From contig JAASSQ010000206.1 in assembly GCA_021767845.1 (NCBI GenBank), positions 1 to 5,427 on the forward strand: a stretch of DNA of 5,427 nucleotides, written 5' to 3'. Position 1 is the first letter of the stretch. Each line of letters opens with the position of its first letter. The notes below the pieces were generated by a model. The model was not told the DNA's origin. It saw nothing but the letters and a program-made list of their open reading frames with translations, and searched no databases. This document shows, in pieces, positions 1 through 4,477 of the stretch. Origin of the DNA: Roseovarius sp. Lineage in GTDB: Bacteria; Pseudomonadota; Alphaproteobacteria; Rhodobacterales; Rhodobacteraceae. The position numbers were made by a program, and so were the translations under genes.

Positions 1-475
1 GTGGCGCCGCGACTGCCCCGACATCACCCTGCGCTCGACCTTCATCGTGGGCTATCCCGGCGAAACCGAGGACGAGTTCCAAACCCTGCTCGACTGGCTG
101 GAAGAGGCGCGGCTCGATCGCGTCGGCTGCTTCAAGTATGAAAACGTCGAGGGCGCGCGCTCCAACGCCCTGCCCGATCATGTCCCCGACGAGATCAAGC
201 AGGACCGGTGGGAACGCTGCATGCAAAAGGCGCAGGCCATTTCCGAGGCCAAGCTGGCCGCCAAGGTCGGCACGCACCAGCCTGTGATCGTCGATGACAT
301 CGACGCCGACGGGATCGCCACCTGCCGCACCAAGGGCGACGCACCCGAGATCGACGGTTGCCTCTTCATCGACGACAACACCGGCGGGCTGTCGGTAGGC
401 GACATCGTCACGGTCGAGGTGGACGAGGCCGGGGACTACGACCTCTGGGGGCGCTTGATTGCACGATCGGGCTGA
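1..475 (+). CDS. rimO: Ribosomal protein uS12 methylthiotransferase RimO, C-terminal part (5' end outside window)
   Basis: RimO is a radical SAM enzyme with two iron-sulfur clusters that adds a methylthio group to the conserved aspartate of ribosomal protein S12 in the cytosol. The reading frame is open from base 2 and 157 residues are visible. The first of them (WRRDCPDITLRSTFIVGYPG) match the end of the radical SAM barrel of E. coli RimO as I remember it almost word for word. They are followed by the family segments LDRVGCFKYENVEGA and ALPDHVP. The last 65-70 residues form the TRAM domain, including DAPEIDG and the terminal YDLWGRL. The radical SAM CxxxCxxC motif and the N-terminal MTTase domain must lie upstream of the window. 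The near match to RimO rather than MiaB makes the assignment firm. The stop codon lies in the loop of a 5-bp hairpin (468-480) that has no T tract. Confidence 0.96.
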   Translation, partial: WRRDCPDITLRSTFIVGYPGETEDEFQTLLDWLEEARLDRVGCFKYENVEGARSNALPDHVPDEIKQDRWERCMQKAQAISEAKLAAKVGTHQPVIVDDIDADGIATCRTKGDAPEIDGCLFIDDNTGGLSVGDIVTVEVDEAGDYDLWGRLIARSG

Positions 476-513
476 GCCCGCCGCAACGTCAGCGCCCTCT
501 CGCCGAAAATTTC

Positions 514-522
514 TGCTATTCT
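514..522 (+). promoter_or_regulatory. Candidate extended -10 promoter for the hemolysin III gene
   Basis: TGCTATTCT reads as an extended -10 element (TG-n-TATTCT, 4 of 6 matches to TATAAT) inside a short AT-rich stretch between rimO and the next gene. No convincing -35 lies 16-18 bases upstream, so the TG extension would have to compensate. Transcription would start near 529, which is after the upstream ATG at 527 and before the ribosome binding site at 551. This placement is an inference from sequence only. Confidence 0.35.
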
Positions 523-550
523 TAAAATGTTAACCTTGTCGTGTCACACC

Positions 551-555
551 GGAGG
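551..555 (+). promoter_or_regulatory. Shine-Dalgarno GGAGG that bears on the start of the hemolysin III gene
   Basis: This is the only good ribosome binding site before the gene. It ends 1 base before the ATG at 557, which is too close for normal initiation, and 10 bases before an in-frame TTG at 566. The TTG would give a protein beginning MSYPDYTRAE, which resembles the usual N-terminus of proteobacterial hemolysin III proteins as I remember them. The site lies downstream of the ATG at 527, so it argues against that start. Confidence 0.5.
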
Positions 556-556
556 C

Positions 557-1207
557 ATGATCGACTTGTCCTATCCCGATTACACTCGCGCCGAACGCAT
601 TGCCGACGGTATCGTCCATATCGTCGGCATCTGCGCCGCGATCACCGGTATCGCGCTGCTCTTCACCCTCTGGGCTTTTCACATGGACGGCCCGACGCTG
701 GCGGCGACCATTCTTTATTCCGGCGCGCTGATCGTGATGCTGACCGCATCGGCCGCCTATCACATCGCCGCGCACACCTCGGCACGCCCGATCCTGCGGC
801 GGCTCGATCACGCGGCGATCTATGTCAAGATCGCCGGCACCTTCACGCCGCTTGCCGTTCTCCTTGGCACCGCGTTCGGATATGTCGTCGTCGCGATCGT
901 CTGGACATTCGCGCTGATCGGCGCGGTGGCCAAGCTGATGACGGCACCGGGCAAGATGACCACCGGCTGGCTTCCTTATGTCGCCCTTGGCTGGGCCGGG
1001 CTGGCGCTGCTGGTCCCGCTCGTGCCGGTTCTGCCCGGGCTCAGCCTGACGATGATCGTGGCGGGCGGGCTGCTTTATACCGGGGGCGTCATGTTCTACT
1101 GCTGGGAAAGCCTGCGCTTTGCCAACGCGATCTGGCACACCTTCGTCGTGATCGCCTCGGCCTGTTTCTTCATCGGGATTACCGCCGCTGTCGCGCAGGT
1201 CGCCTGA
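557..1207 (+). CDS. Hemolysin III / PAQR (YqfA-like) seven-helix membrane protein
   Basis: This is an integral inner-membrane protein of about 216 residues, typical of the hemolysin III/PAQR family. Bacterial members are named for a Bacillus cereus hemolysin, but most have no proven toxin activity; YqfA-like members are linked to membrane homeostasis. About seven hydrophobic helices can be seen. Family motifs, numbered from the ATG at 557, are SAAYH at 65-69, RRLDHAAIY at 81-89 and a TM7 motif NAIWH at 190-194. The TM7 metal-binding motif of PAQR proteins is normally HxxxH; here its first His is Asn, which I recall in other alphaproteobacterial members. The start is uncertain: 557 ATG has GGAGG only 1 base away, 566 TTG has it 10 bases away, and 527 ATG has no ribosome binding site. 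The gene seems to be transcribed alone or with cutA, 118 bases downstream. Confidence 0.9.
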   Translation: MIDLSYPDYTRAERIADGIVHIVGICAAITGIALLFTLWAFHMDGPTLAATILYSGALIVMLTASAAYHIAAHTSARPILRRLDHAAIYVKIAGTFTPLAVLLGTAFGYVVVAIVWTFALIGAVAKLMTAPGKMTTGWLPYVALGWAGLALLVPLVPVLPGLSLTMIVAGGLLYTGGVMFYCWESLRFANAIWHTFVVIASACFFIGITAAVAQVA

Positions 1208-1223
1208 ACCCGGCCGGGAAGGG

Positions 1224-1238
1224 TTAACGCTCCGTTAA
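1224..1238. promoter_or_regulatory. TTAA-N7-TTAA palindrome, candidate CtrA box or repressor operator
   Basis: The sequence TTAACGCTCCGTTAA is a perfect inverted repeat (TTAACG, CTC, CGTTAA). It also fits the full alphaproteobacterial CtrA consensus TTAA-N7-TTAA exactly. It lies 17 bases after the hemolysin III stop and 88 bases before the cutA start, so it could regulate cutA. A lone TTAAC half-site follows at 1264-1268. As a hairpin it would be weak and has no T tract, so a terminator role is unlikely. Binding by CtrA is an inference; another dimeric regulator would suit the palindrome equally well. Confidence 0.4.
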
Positions 1239-1263
1239 TGCCGTGCGCAGGTGAAAGGAAATC

Positions 1264-1291
1264 TTAACAGGGCGCTGACAGAACGCTAGGG
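1264..1291 (+). promoter_or_regulatory. Weak candidate promoter for cutA
   Basis: TTAACA at 1264-1269 and CTAGGG at 1286-1291 are 16 bases apart and could serve as -35 and -10. Both match the sigma-70 consensus poorly. The leader that follows contains a short imperfect hairpin, CCTCCTG with CAGAGG, at 1294-1312, just before the ribosome binding site GAGGGA at 1315-1320. Nothing better is visible in the 118-base gap. Confidence 0.2.
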
Positions 1292-1325
1292 TGCCTCCTG
1301 TCCAAGCAGAGGATGAGGGATCGCC

Positions 1326-1637
1326 ATGTTCCATGTCAGCACCACCTGCCCGGATCTTGACACCGCACGCGCCTTGGCAAGCGCCATGCTCGAAGCCCGG
1401 CTGGCCGCCTGCGCCAACATCACGCCCGGCGTCCTGAGCCTGTTTCACTGGCAGGGTACCATCGCCGAGGAAGAGGAAGTGACCCTCGTCTTCAAGACCC
1501 GCGCGGCGCACCGCGCCAGTCTTGTCTCATTGCTGGAAGAGCATCACCCCTATGACCTGCCCGTCATCACGTGGGAAGAGGTCGGGGCCAGCTCGGATGC
1601 CGAGGCGTGGCTCTCCGAGGAAACCGGCGGAGACTGA
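1326..1637 (+). CDS. cutA: Divalent-cation tolerance protein CutA
   Basis: CutA is a small soluble protein forming very stable trimers with a ferredoxin-like (PII-like) fold; it was linked to copper and other divalent-cation tolerance in E. coli, although its molecular role is still debated. The product has 103 residues, close to the family norm of 100-115. Family hallmarks are RLAACANI at 25-32, the W-x-G segment HWQGTI at 41-46 followed by an acidic run, FKT at 56-58, HPYDLPVI at 74-81 and a terminal AWL. The ATG at 1326 has a good ribosome binding site (GAGGGA, 5-base spacer). A DCC-family gene follows 70 bases downstream on the same strand, so the two may be co-transcribed. The TTAA-N7-TTAA palindrome lies upstream. 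Confidence 0.95.
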   Translation: MFHVSTTCPDLDTARALASAMLEARLAACANITPGVLSLFHWQGTIAEEEEVTLVFKTRAAHRASLVSLLEEHHPYDLPVITWEEVGASSDAEAWLSEETGGD

Positions 1638-1707
1638 CACGCTGCAGTCCGCCCCACCGGTCTGGACGATCCGCCGCGCCGGGATACCTTCCGCGCAGGA
1701 GGACGCC

Positions 1708-2097
1708 ATGACCGACCGGACCCGCGTGCTGTATAACGCCGACTGCCCCGTGTGCAGTTTCGAGATCGATCACTACGCCCGCTACAGCGCGGCGGAAAAG
1801 CTGGGCATCGGGTTCGATGATCTGAATGCCTGCGACCTCGAGCCCTACGGCGTCGCGCGCGAGGACGCGGCCCGCCGCCTGCATGTCCTGAAGGACGGCA
1901 AGGTGTTTTCCGGGATCGACGCCTTCCTGGTGCTTTGGCGGGACATGCCACGCTACCGCGTTCTGGCGCGGATCATCGGGCTGCCCGGTGTCCGGCATCT
2001 GGCCTCGGGTGTCTATGATTACCTTCTCGCCCAGGCGCTCTACGGCTGGGACAAACGCCGCCGCGCGCGCAGGAGGTCACGTGACGCGGTCCGTTGA
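1708..2097 (+). CDS. DCC family (DUF393) thiol-disulfide oxidoreductase-like protein
   Basis: The 129-residue product belongs to the DCC/DUF393 family, named for a conserved D-C-C signature and predicted to have a thioredoxin-like redox fold. The signature is at residues 12-16, Asp12-Cys13-Pro-Val-Cys16, preceded by LYN as in the family. Further family features are ARRLHVLKDG at 55-64, a G-x-DAF-x-x-LWRDMPRYR segment at 69-84 and VYDYLLAQALYGW near the end. The C-terminus is Arg-rich (eight Arg in the last fourteen residues). No signal peptide is visible, so it is probably cytosolic; substrates are unknown. AGGAGG at 1697-1702 with a 5-base spacer fixes the ATG at 1708. The stop codon directly abuts the stop codon of the convergent gene on the other strand, in the sequence TGATCA. 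Confidence 0.9.
   Translation: MTDRTRVLYNADCPVCSFEIDHYARYSAAEKLGIGFDDLNACDLEPYGVAREDAARRLHVLKDGKVFSGIDAFLVLWRDMPRYRVLARIIGLPGVRHLASGVYDYLLAQALYGWDKRRRARRRSRDAVR
2076..2085. repeat. 10-bp perfect palindrome GTCACGTGAC in the 3' end of the DCC gene
   Basis: GTCACGTGAC is a perfect 10-bp palindrome lying 12 bases before the converging stop codons. Perfect palindromes of this length can occur by chance in GC-rich coding sequence. With no loop it cannot act as a normal terminator hairpin. It could be a protein binding site, but nothing else supports that. Confidence 0.3.
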
Positions 2098-2376
2098 TCA
2101 GGGGGCAAGGCGCTCGGCCAAGGCGTTGAGAATGCTGCAATTCGCGCAATGCTCCGGCACCTGCGGGGCCCCCGCCCCGTTCTCCGCCAGCCATGCCTCG
2201 CAACGCGACACGTTCGGGCATTGGCGGCAGTTGGTGACCATGTCGGCATATGCGCGTGCCGACAGCAGACCTTGCGCCATGGCCTCGGACAGGCTGACAT
2301 CGACGGCTCGGGCGACAGACCGTGTCAGCCAGAAATGCAACGTGGGGTCGCCGAGATAGGCAATTTGCGCCGTCAT
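2098..2376 (-). CDS. Small four-cysteine protein, third of three tandem paralogues (DUF6455-like)
   Basis: This 92-residue protein carries the same motif as its two upstream neighbours: Cys50-x2-Cys53-x5-Cys59, Trp62, then P-x2-Cys77-x-Asn79, plus an extra Cys80. It also shares the N-terminal H-x2-L pattern at His14. It resembles the DUF6455 family common in Rhodobacteraceae; that name is from memory. The function is unknown; the Cys spacing suggests a bound metal or iron-sulfur cluster, or a redox role. There is no signal peptide or membrane helix. A longer in-frame ORF reaches back to 2475, but the ATG at 2376 has a ribosome binding site (GGAGG, 4-base spacer) and overlaps the upstream stop as ATGA, so translation is probably coupled. 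The 3' end abuts the convergent DCC gene with no spacer. Confidence 0.85.
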   Translation of the reverse strand: MTAQIAYLGDPTLHFWLTRSVARAVDVSLSEAMAQGLLSARAYADMVTNCRQCPNVSRCEAWLAENGAGAPQVPEHCANCSILNALAERLAP

Positions 2377-2645
2377 GTCGCCTCCATTTCCTGATCGGCC
2401 CGCAGCACCGCCAGGCGGGCGCGGTTCCTGCAACGCGCTGGCGCAACCGCGCACTGGTCGGTGTCGCGCATCCACTCCCGGCAGCCCTCCGTCCAGTTGC
2501 AGGCGCGGCAGGCCGCGACCATCCCGGCCCAGTCAGCATTCGTGATCCGCCCGTCCCGGAACGCCGCCACGAGATCGACATCCGTTTTCCGGGCCATGTC
2601 CAGCAGCAACCAGTAATGGCTGCGCATGTCACCGAGGGGCGGCAT
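2373..2645 (-). CDS. Small four-cysteine protein, second of three tandem paralogues (DUF6455-like)
   Basis: The 90-residue protein has Cys46-x2-Cys49-x5-Cys55, Trp58, and P-x2-Cys72-x-Asn74, with an additional Cys65. His10 and the first three Cys stand at exactly the same residue numbers as in the first paralogue when the ATG at 2645 is used, which supports this start over the internal ATG at 2627. It fits my memory of DUF6455 proteins best of the three, for example the N-terminus PLGD followed by H-Y-W-L-L-L. The ATG comes one base after the upstream stop (TGA-G-ATG) and has only a weak ribosome binding site (GGGG, 5-base spacer), so coupling to the upstream gene is likely. The stop overlaps the next start as ATGA. 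It is probably a cytosolic, metal-binding or redox protein of unknown role. Confidence 0.87.
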   Translation of the reverse strand: MPPLGDMRSHYWLLLDMARKTDVDLVAAFRDGRITNADWAGMVAACRACNWTEGCREWMRDTDQCAVAPARCRNRARLAVLRADQEMEAT

Positions 2646-2646
2646 C

Positions 2647-2913
2647 TCAGCCCCGCTTTCCGGCTTTCAGGCGTTCGAACAGGTCACTGTTGCGGCAAAC
2701 CTCCGGCGCGGCGCCGCCCGTTTCGGCTTGGGCATCAAGCCATTTTTCGCATTCATCCGGGTTCGAGCAGCCGGAGCAGGCCAGCACGGCATCGCTCAGC
2801 CCGTCGAAATCCAGCTTGCCTTCCATGATCTTTTGTTCGAGGTCGACACCAAGCGTCGTCGCCATCCGGTCGACAAGGGCTGCGTGTCGTTTCAGGGTGG
2901 TGCTTGCGGGCAT
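2647..2913 (-). CDS. Small four-cysteine protein, first of three tandem paralogues (DUF6455-like)
   Basis: The 88-residue protein contains Cys46-x2-Cys49-x5-Cys55, Trp58 and P-x2-Cys73-x-Asn75, the motif shared by the three adjacent genes. It has only these four cysteines, so they are probably the core functional set. His10 begins the conserved H-x2-L segment, and G-V-D-L at 22-25 and an E-G-K turn at 31-33 also align. The ATG at 2913 is preferred over the one at 2925 because GGAGG lies 5 bases upstream of it. It is separated by 84 bases from the yigZ-like gene, so it may be read through from that operon or have its own weak promoter; I see no clear promoter in the gap. The protein is predicted to be cytosolic and its function is unknown to me. 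Confidence 0.85.
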   Translation of the reverse strand: MPASTTLKRHAALVDRMATTLGVDLEQKIMEGKLDFDGLSDAVLACSGCSNPDECEKWLDAQAETGGAAPEVCRNSDLFERLKAGKRG

Positions 2914-2997
2914 TTCGGCCTCCATTCTGGGGCCTCACTGATCCGTGGGCCTGCCGAGAACGCTACCGCAAGGGCGCAAATCGGGCTTTGACCTGTG

Positions 2998-3354
2998 TCA
3001 AGACGGTTCGGCGTCGATATAAGCGCGCACGCAGTCCTGCACATGGCGGAAACGGTCCCCGCCCAGATGCTTGCCCCCGAACCACCGCGTAACGACCACG
3101 ACGTGGTCCCTGAGCCCCTCGCGCTCCAGCATCCGCAGGATCACCATGCCGGCACCCGCCTCGCCATCGTCGCCCTTCAGCGGCGTTCCGTCCGACAGAA
3201 GTGCGGCCCAGGTGTTGTGGGTCGCCTTGGCGAATTTCTTGTCTTTCTTCAAAGCCTTGAGGAACGCGTCTATGTCGTGCCGCCCCTGCACGGGATTGCC
3301 GGACACCGCGTATTTCGAGCCGCGGTCGCTGATCACGCCGGTCAGTTGCCGCAT
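2998..3354 (-). CDS. Short YigZ / IMPACT (UPF0029) family protein
   Basis: The 118-residue product matches the IMPACT N-terminal domain. Visible motifs are the S-K-Y segment near residues 13-15 (family S-R/K-F), A-T-H at 44-46 (family A-x-H), DDGEAGAG at 62-69 (family SDDGEPxGTAG) and VVVTRWFGGKHLGG at 86-99 (family VTRYFGGxxLGxGG). Family members are linked to translational control in eukaryotes; the bacterial role is uncertain. E. coli YigZ is about 200 residues with a second ferredoxin-like domain, and that domain is absent here. The SDDGEPSGTAG loop is also shortened. The ATG at 3354 shares one base with the stop of the upstream protease gene (TGATG), and a GTG at 3357 is an alternative overlapping it by four bases. 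With no clear ribosome binding site, coupling to the upstream gene is likely. Confidence 0.87.
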   Translation of the reverse strand: MRQLTGVISDRGSKYAVSGNPVQGRHDIDAFLKALKKDKKFAKATHNTWAALLSDGTPLKGDDGEAGAGMVILRMLEREGLRDHVVVVTRWFGGKHLGGDRFRHVQDCVRAYIDAEPS

Positions 3355-4064
3355 CACAGTTGCGAATTCACGCGGCGGACGGTCTCGATCCGCTGTGCAT
3401 TGGGCGGGTGCGTGCCCAGGAACCGGTCGCCCGGATCGGGAATACGGGTGAAGAACGCGGCGCCGCGCACCGGATCGAACCCGGCCCGCTTCGTGATGAC
3501 CGTTCCGATGGCATCGGCCTCGAGTTCGTATTCCTTGGAATAGCTGCGCGCGCCCACCGACGCCCCGAGATCCGAGGCCGTGCGCACCGCATCCGCCCCC
3601 GCGCCACCAAGCGTGGCAAGCCCGCCAAGCAGGATCGCGCCGGCCATCGCGTTCTGTTGCTGGCGGGGGATATGGCCCGCGATGTGATGGGCCGCTTCAT
3701 GGCCCATGACAAAGGCAAGCTCGTCGCGGTTGCGCACCTCGGCCAGCATCGGCAGTGTGAACGCGATGATCGGACGCCCCGTGCGGTCCAGCGTCTGATA
3801 GGCATTCACCCCCTGCCCGGGCCGATCGTCCACGACAATCCTGAAATCGCAATTGGTGCCGCCGGCCGTCTGCTGCCGACAGAAGCGTTCCGACACCGGC
3901 TCGACCGCCTTGACCACCGACACGAAGCGATCGACATCAGCGCGCGTCGGCGTCGGCGCTTTCTCGCGCACGCTTTGCTGCGGTTGCGCGGGCCCTTGTG
4001 GGGCTGGTGTGGTTGTGACGCATCCGGTCAGGACGCACAGGCAAAGGAGTGTGATCCAGCGCAT
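3354..4064 (-). CDS. M48 family zinc metalloprotease, predicted lipoprotein
   Basis: The 236-residue protein has a short signal peptide with a lipobox (LTGC, acylated Cys15), followed by a Pro/Gln-rich linker of about 25 residues, so it should be anchored to a membrane and face the periplasm. The catalytic motif is His122-Glu123-x2-His126 (HEAAH), with the third zinc ligand expected at Glu180 in ELEAD (family ExxAD). THPPNAQRI at 218-226 matches the conserved SHP/THP-x4-RI segment, whose His in BepA is a regulatory zinc ligand. Relatives such as BepA and LoiP help maintain or degrade outer-membrane proteins; it lacks the BepA TPR region, so it is closer to short LoiP-like proteins. Two extra Cys at 62 and 72 may form a disulfide. 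It is the first gene of a minus-strand cluster and overlaps the yigZ-like gene. Confidence 0.93.
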   Translation of the reverse strand: MRWITLLCLCVLTGCVTTTPAPQGPAQPQQSVREKAPTPTRADVDRFVSVVKAVEPVSERFCRQQTAGGTNCDFRIVVDDRPGQGVNAYQTLDRTGRPIIAFTLPMLAEVRNRDELAFVMGHEAAHHIAGHIPRQQQNAMAGAILLGGLATLGGAGADAVRTASDLGASVGARSYSKEYELEADAIGTVITKRAGFDPVRGAAFFTRIPDPGDRFLGTHPPNAQRIETVRRVNSQL

Positions 4065-4094
4065 TTCGAAACCCAGTATTGCTTTCGATCCGGG

Positions 4095-4123
4095 AAATTA
4101 GCAGATTTTCACGCGGGTGACAG
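4095..4123 (-). promoter_or_regulatory. Candidate sigma-70 promoter for the M48 protease operon
   Basis: On the minus strand CTGTCA (plus 4118-4123) and TAATTT (plus 4095-4100) stand exactly 17 bases apart. They match 4 of 6 and 3 of 6 positions of the -35 and -10 consensus. Transcription would begin about 4088, leaving a leader of roughly 24 bases before the ATG at 4064. This lies in the 118-base divergent intergenic region shared with the 80-residue plus-strand gene. Confidence 0.4.
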
Positions 4124-4132
4124 CCACTATCA
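4118..4132. repeat. Imperfect inverted repeat TGACAG-CCA-CTATCA overlapping the -35
   Basis: Two 6-base arms with one mismatch flank a 3-base centre. The left arm coincides with the candidate -35 of the protease promoter. The site lies between the two divergent genes and would suit a dimeric regulator. No specific regulator is recognised, and such short imperfect repeats also occur by chance. Confidence 0.25.
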
Positions 4133-4148
4133 AGGGACCAACCCGAAC

Positions 4149-4176
4149 TTGCAAAGACCTGCCAAGCGGTTAGTCT
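4149..4176 (+). promoter_or_regulatory. Candidate promoter for a leaderless transcript
   Basis: TTGCAA at 4149-4154 and TAGTCT at 4171-4176 are 16 bases apart. TAGTCT fits the TANNNT box and ends 6 bases before the ATG at 4183, so transcription would be expected to start at or next to the A of the start codon. No Shine-Dalgarno sequence precedes the ATG, which agrees with a leaderless mRNA. Confidence 0.45.
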
Positions 4177-4182
4177 CGCGGC

Positions 4183-4425
4183 ATGTTTTCGATTGAGCAT
4201 GAATTCGACTCGACCGTAGTGACCCTGGTTGATGACGGCGGACAGCCCTTGCAGGAAGATGTCATCATCAACGCGTTCGAGGAATGCGTGACGGTGGAGC
4301 AATACGACCCCCGCACCGACCGTGTCGAGAAAATCACCCTGTCCATGGCCCAGCTTCGGGATCTGGGCGCGGCTCTGAACTTGCCCGAAGGCGTCTATAC
4401 GCTGGCGCATAGGAAGAACGAGTGA
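4183..4425 (+). CDS. Conserved-looking hypothetical protein, 80 residues
   Basis: I do not recognise a named family. The product is a small acidic soluble protein with alternating short beta-like segments (residues 1-16, 26-32, 35-40 and 46-52) and then a helix-like segment at 53-65, ending in PEGVYTL and a basic-acidic tail. It has one Cys and no signal peptide or membrane helix. Codon use resembles the neighbours, which supports real coding, and there is no competing ORF on the other strand that makes better sense. It is divergent from the protease gene and single, with a TANNNT box instead of a ribosome binding site. I have an impression that similar short proteins occur in other roseobacters, but this is memory only. 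Confidence 0.75.
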   Translation: MFSIEHEFDSTVVTLVDDGGQPLQEDVIINAFEECVTVEQYDPRTDRVEKITLSMAQLRDLGAALNLPEGVYTLAHRKNE

Positions 4426-4438
4426 GGCATCGCGACAA

Positions 4439-4472
4439 ACTGAAATTATATAATATACTCAATTACTTAAAT
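4439..4472. promoter_or_regulatory. AT-rich patch with a consensus TATAAT and an IHF-like site
   Basis: About 34 bases that are mostly A and T interrupt otherwise GC-rich DNA. TATAAT at 4449-4454 is a perfect -10 hexamer on the plus strand, and because ATTATATAAT (4445-4454) is palindromic the same hexamer is present on the minus strand. No good -35 is found at 16-18 bases on either strand. ACTCAATTACTTA at 4457-4469 matches the IHF consensus WATCAANNNNTTR with one mismatch, and the AT-rich flank is typical of IHF sites. It may be a promoter or UP/IHF-type control region. Confidence 0.35.
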
Positions 4473-4477
4473 ACCTC

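Noticed and set aside
468..480. Hairpin CGGGC-TGA-GCCCG around the rimO stop as an intrinsic terminator
   Set aside because: The stem is only 5 bp with a 3-base loop and is not followed by a T tract; GC-rich palindromes like this are common here.
1209..1218. CCCGGCCGGG palindrome after hemolysin III as a terminator
   Set aside because: There is no loop and no T tract; it is low-complexity GC sequence.
541..1227. Second plus-strand ORF (228 codons) overlapping hemolysin III
   Set aside because: The product is Arg/His-rich shadow sequence; the other frame encodes clear transmembrane helices and PAQR motifs.
2081..2359. Plus-strand ORF from GTG 2081 with AGGAGG (2071-2076) 4 bases upstream
   Set aside because: It lies antisense to the third cysteine-motif gene, whose conserved C-x2-C-x5-C pattern matches its neighbours; the plus-strand product has no recognisable features. 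The ribosome binding site is likely coincidental in Arg-rich coding sequence.
2377..2475. Longer N-terminus for the third cysteine-motif protein, starting at 2475
   Set aside because: The extra 33 residues are Gly/Pro/Arg-rich out-of-frame sequence of the overlapping upstream gene, and the ATG at 2376 has both a ribosome binding site and family-consistent alignment.
3360..4196. Long plus-strand ORF of 278 codons opposite the M48 protease gene
   Set aside because: The minus strand encodes an unmistakable lipoprotein with HEAAH, ELEAD and THPPNAQRI; the plus-strand ORF is a high-GC shadow, Arg/His-rich with no family features.
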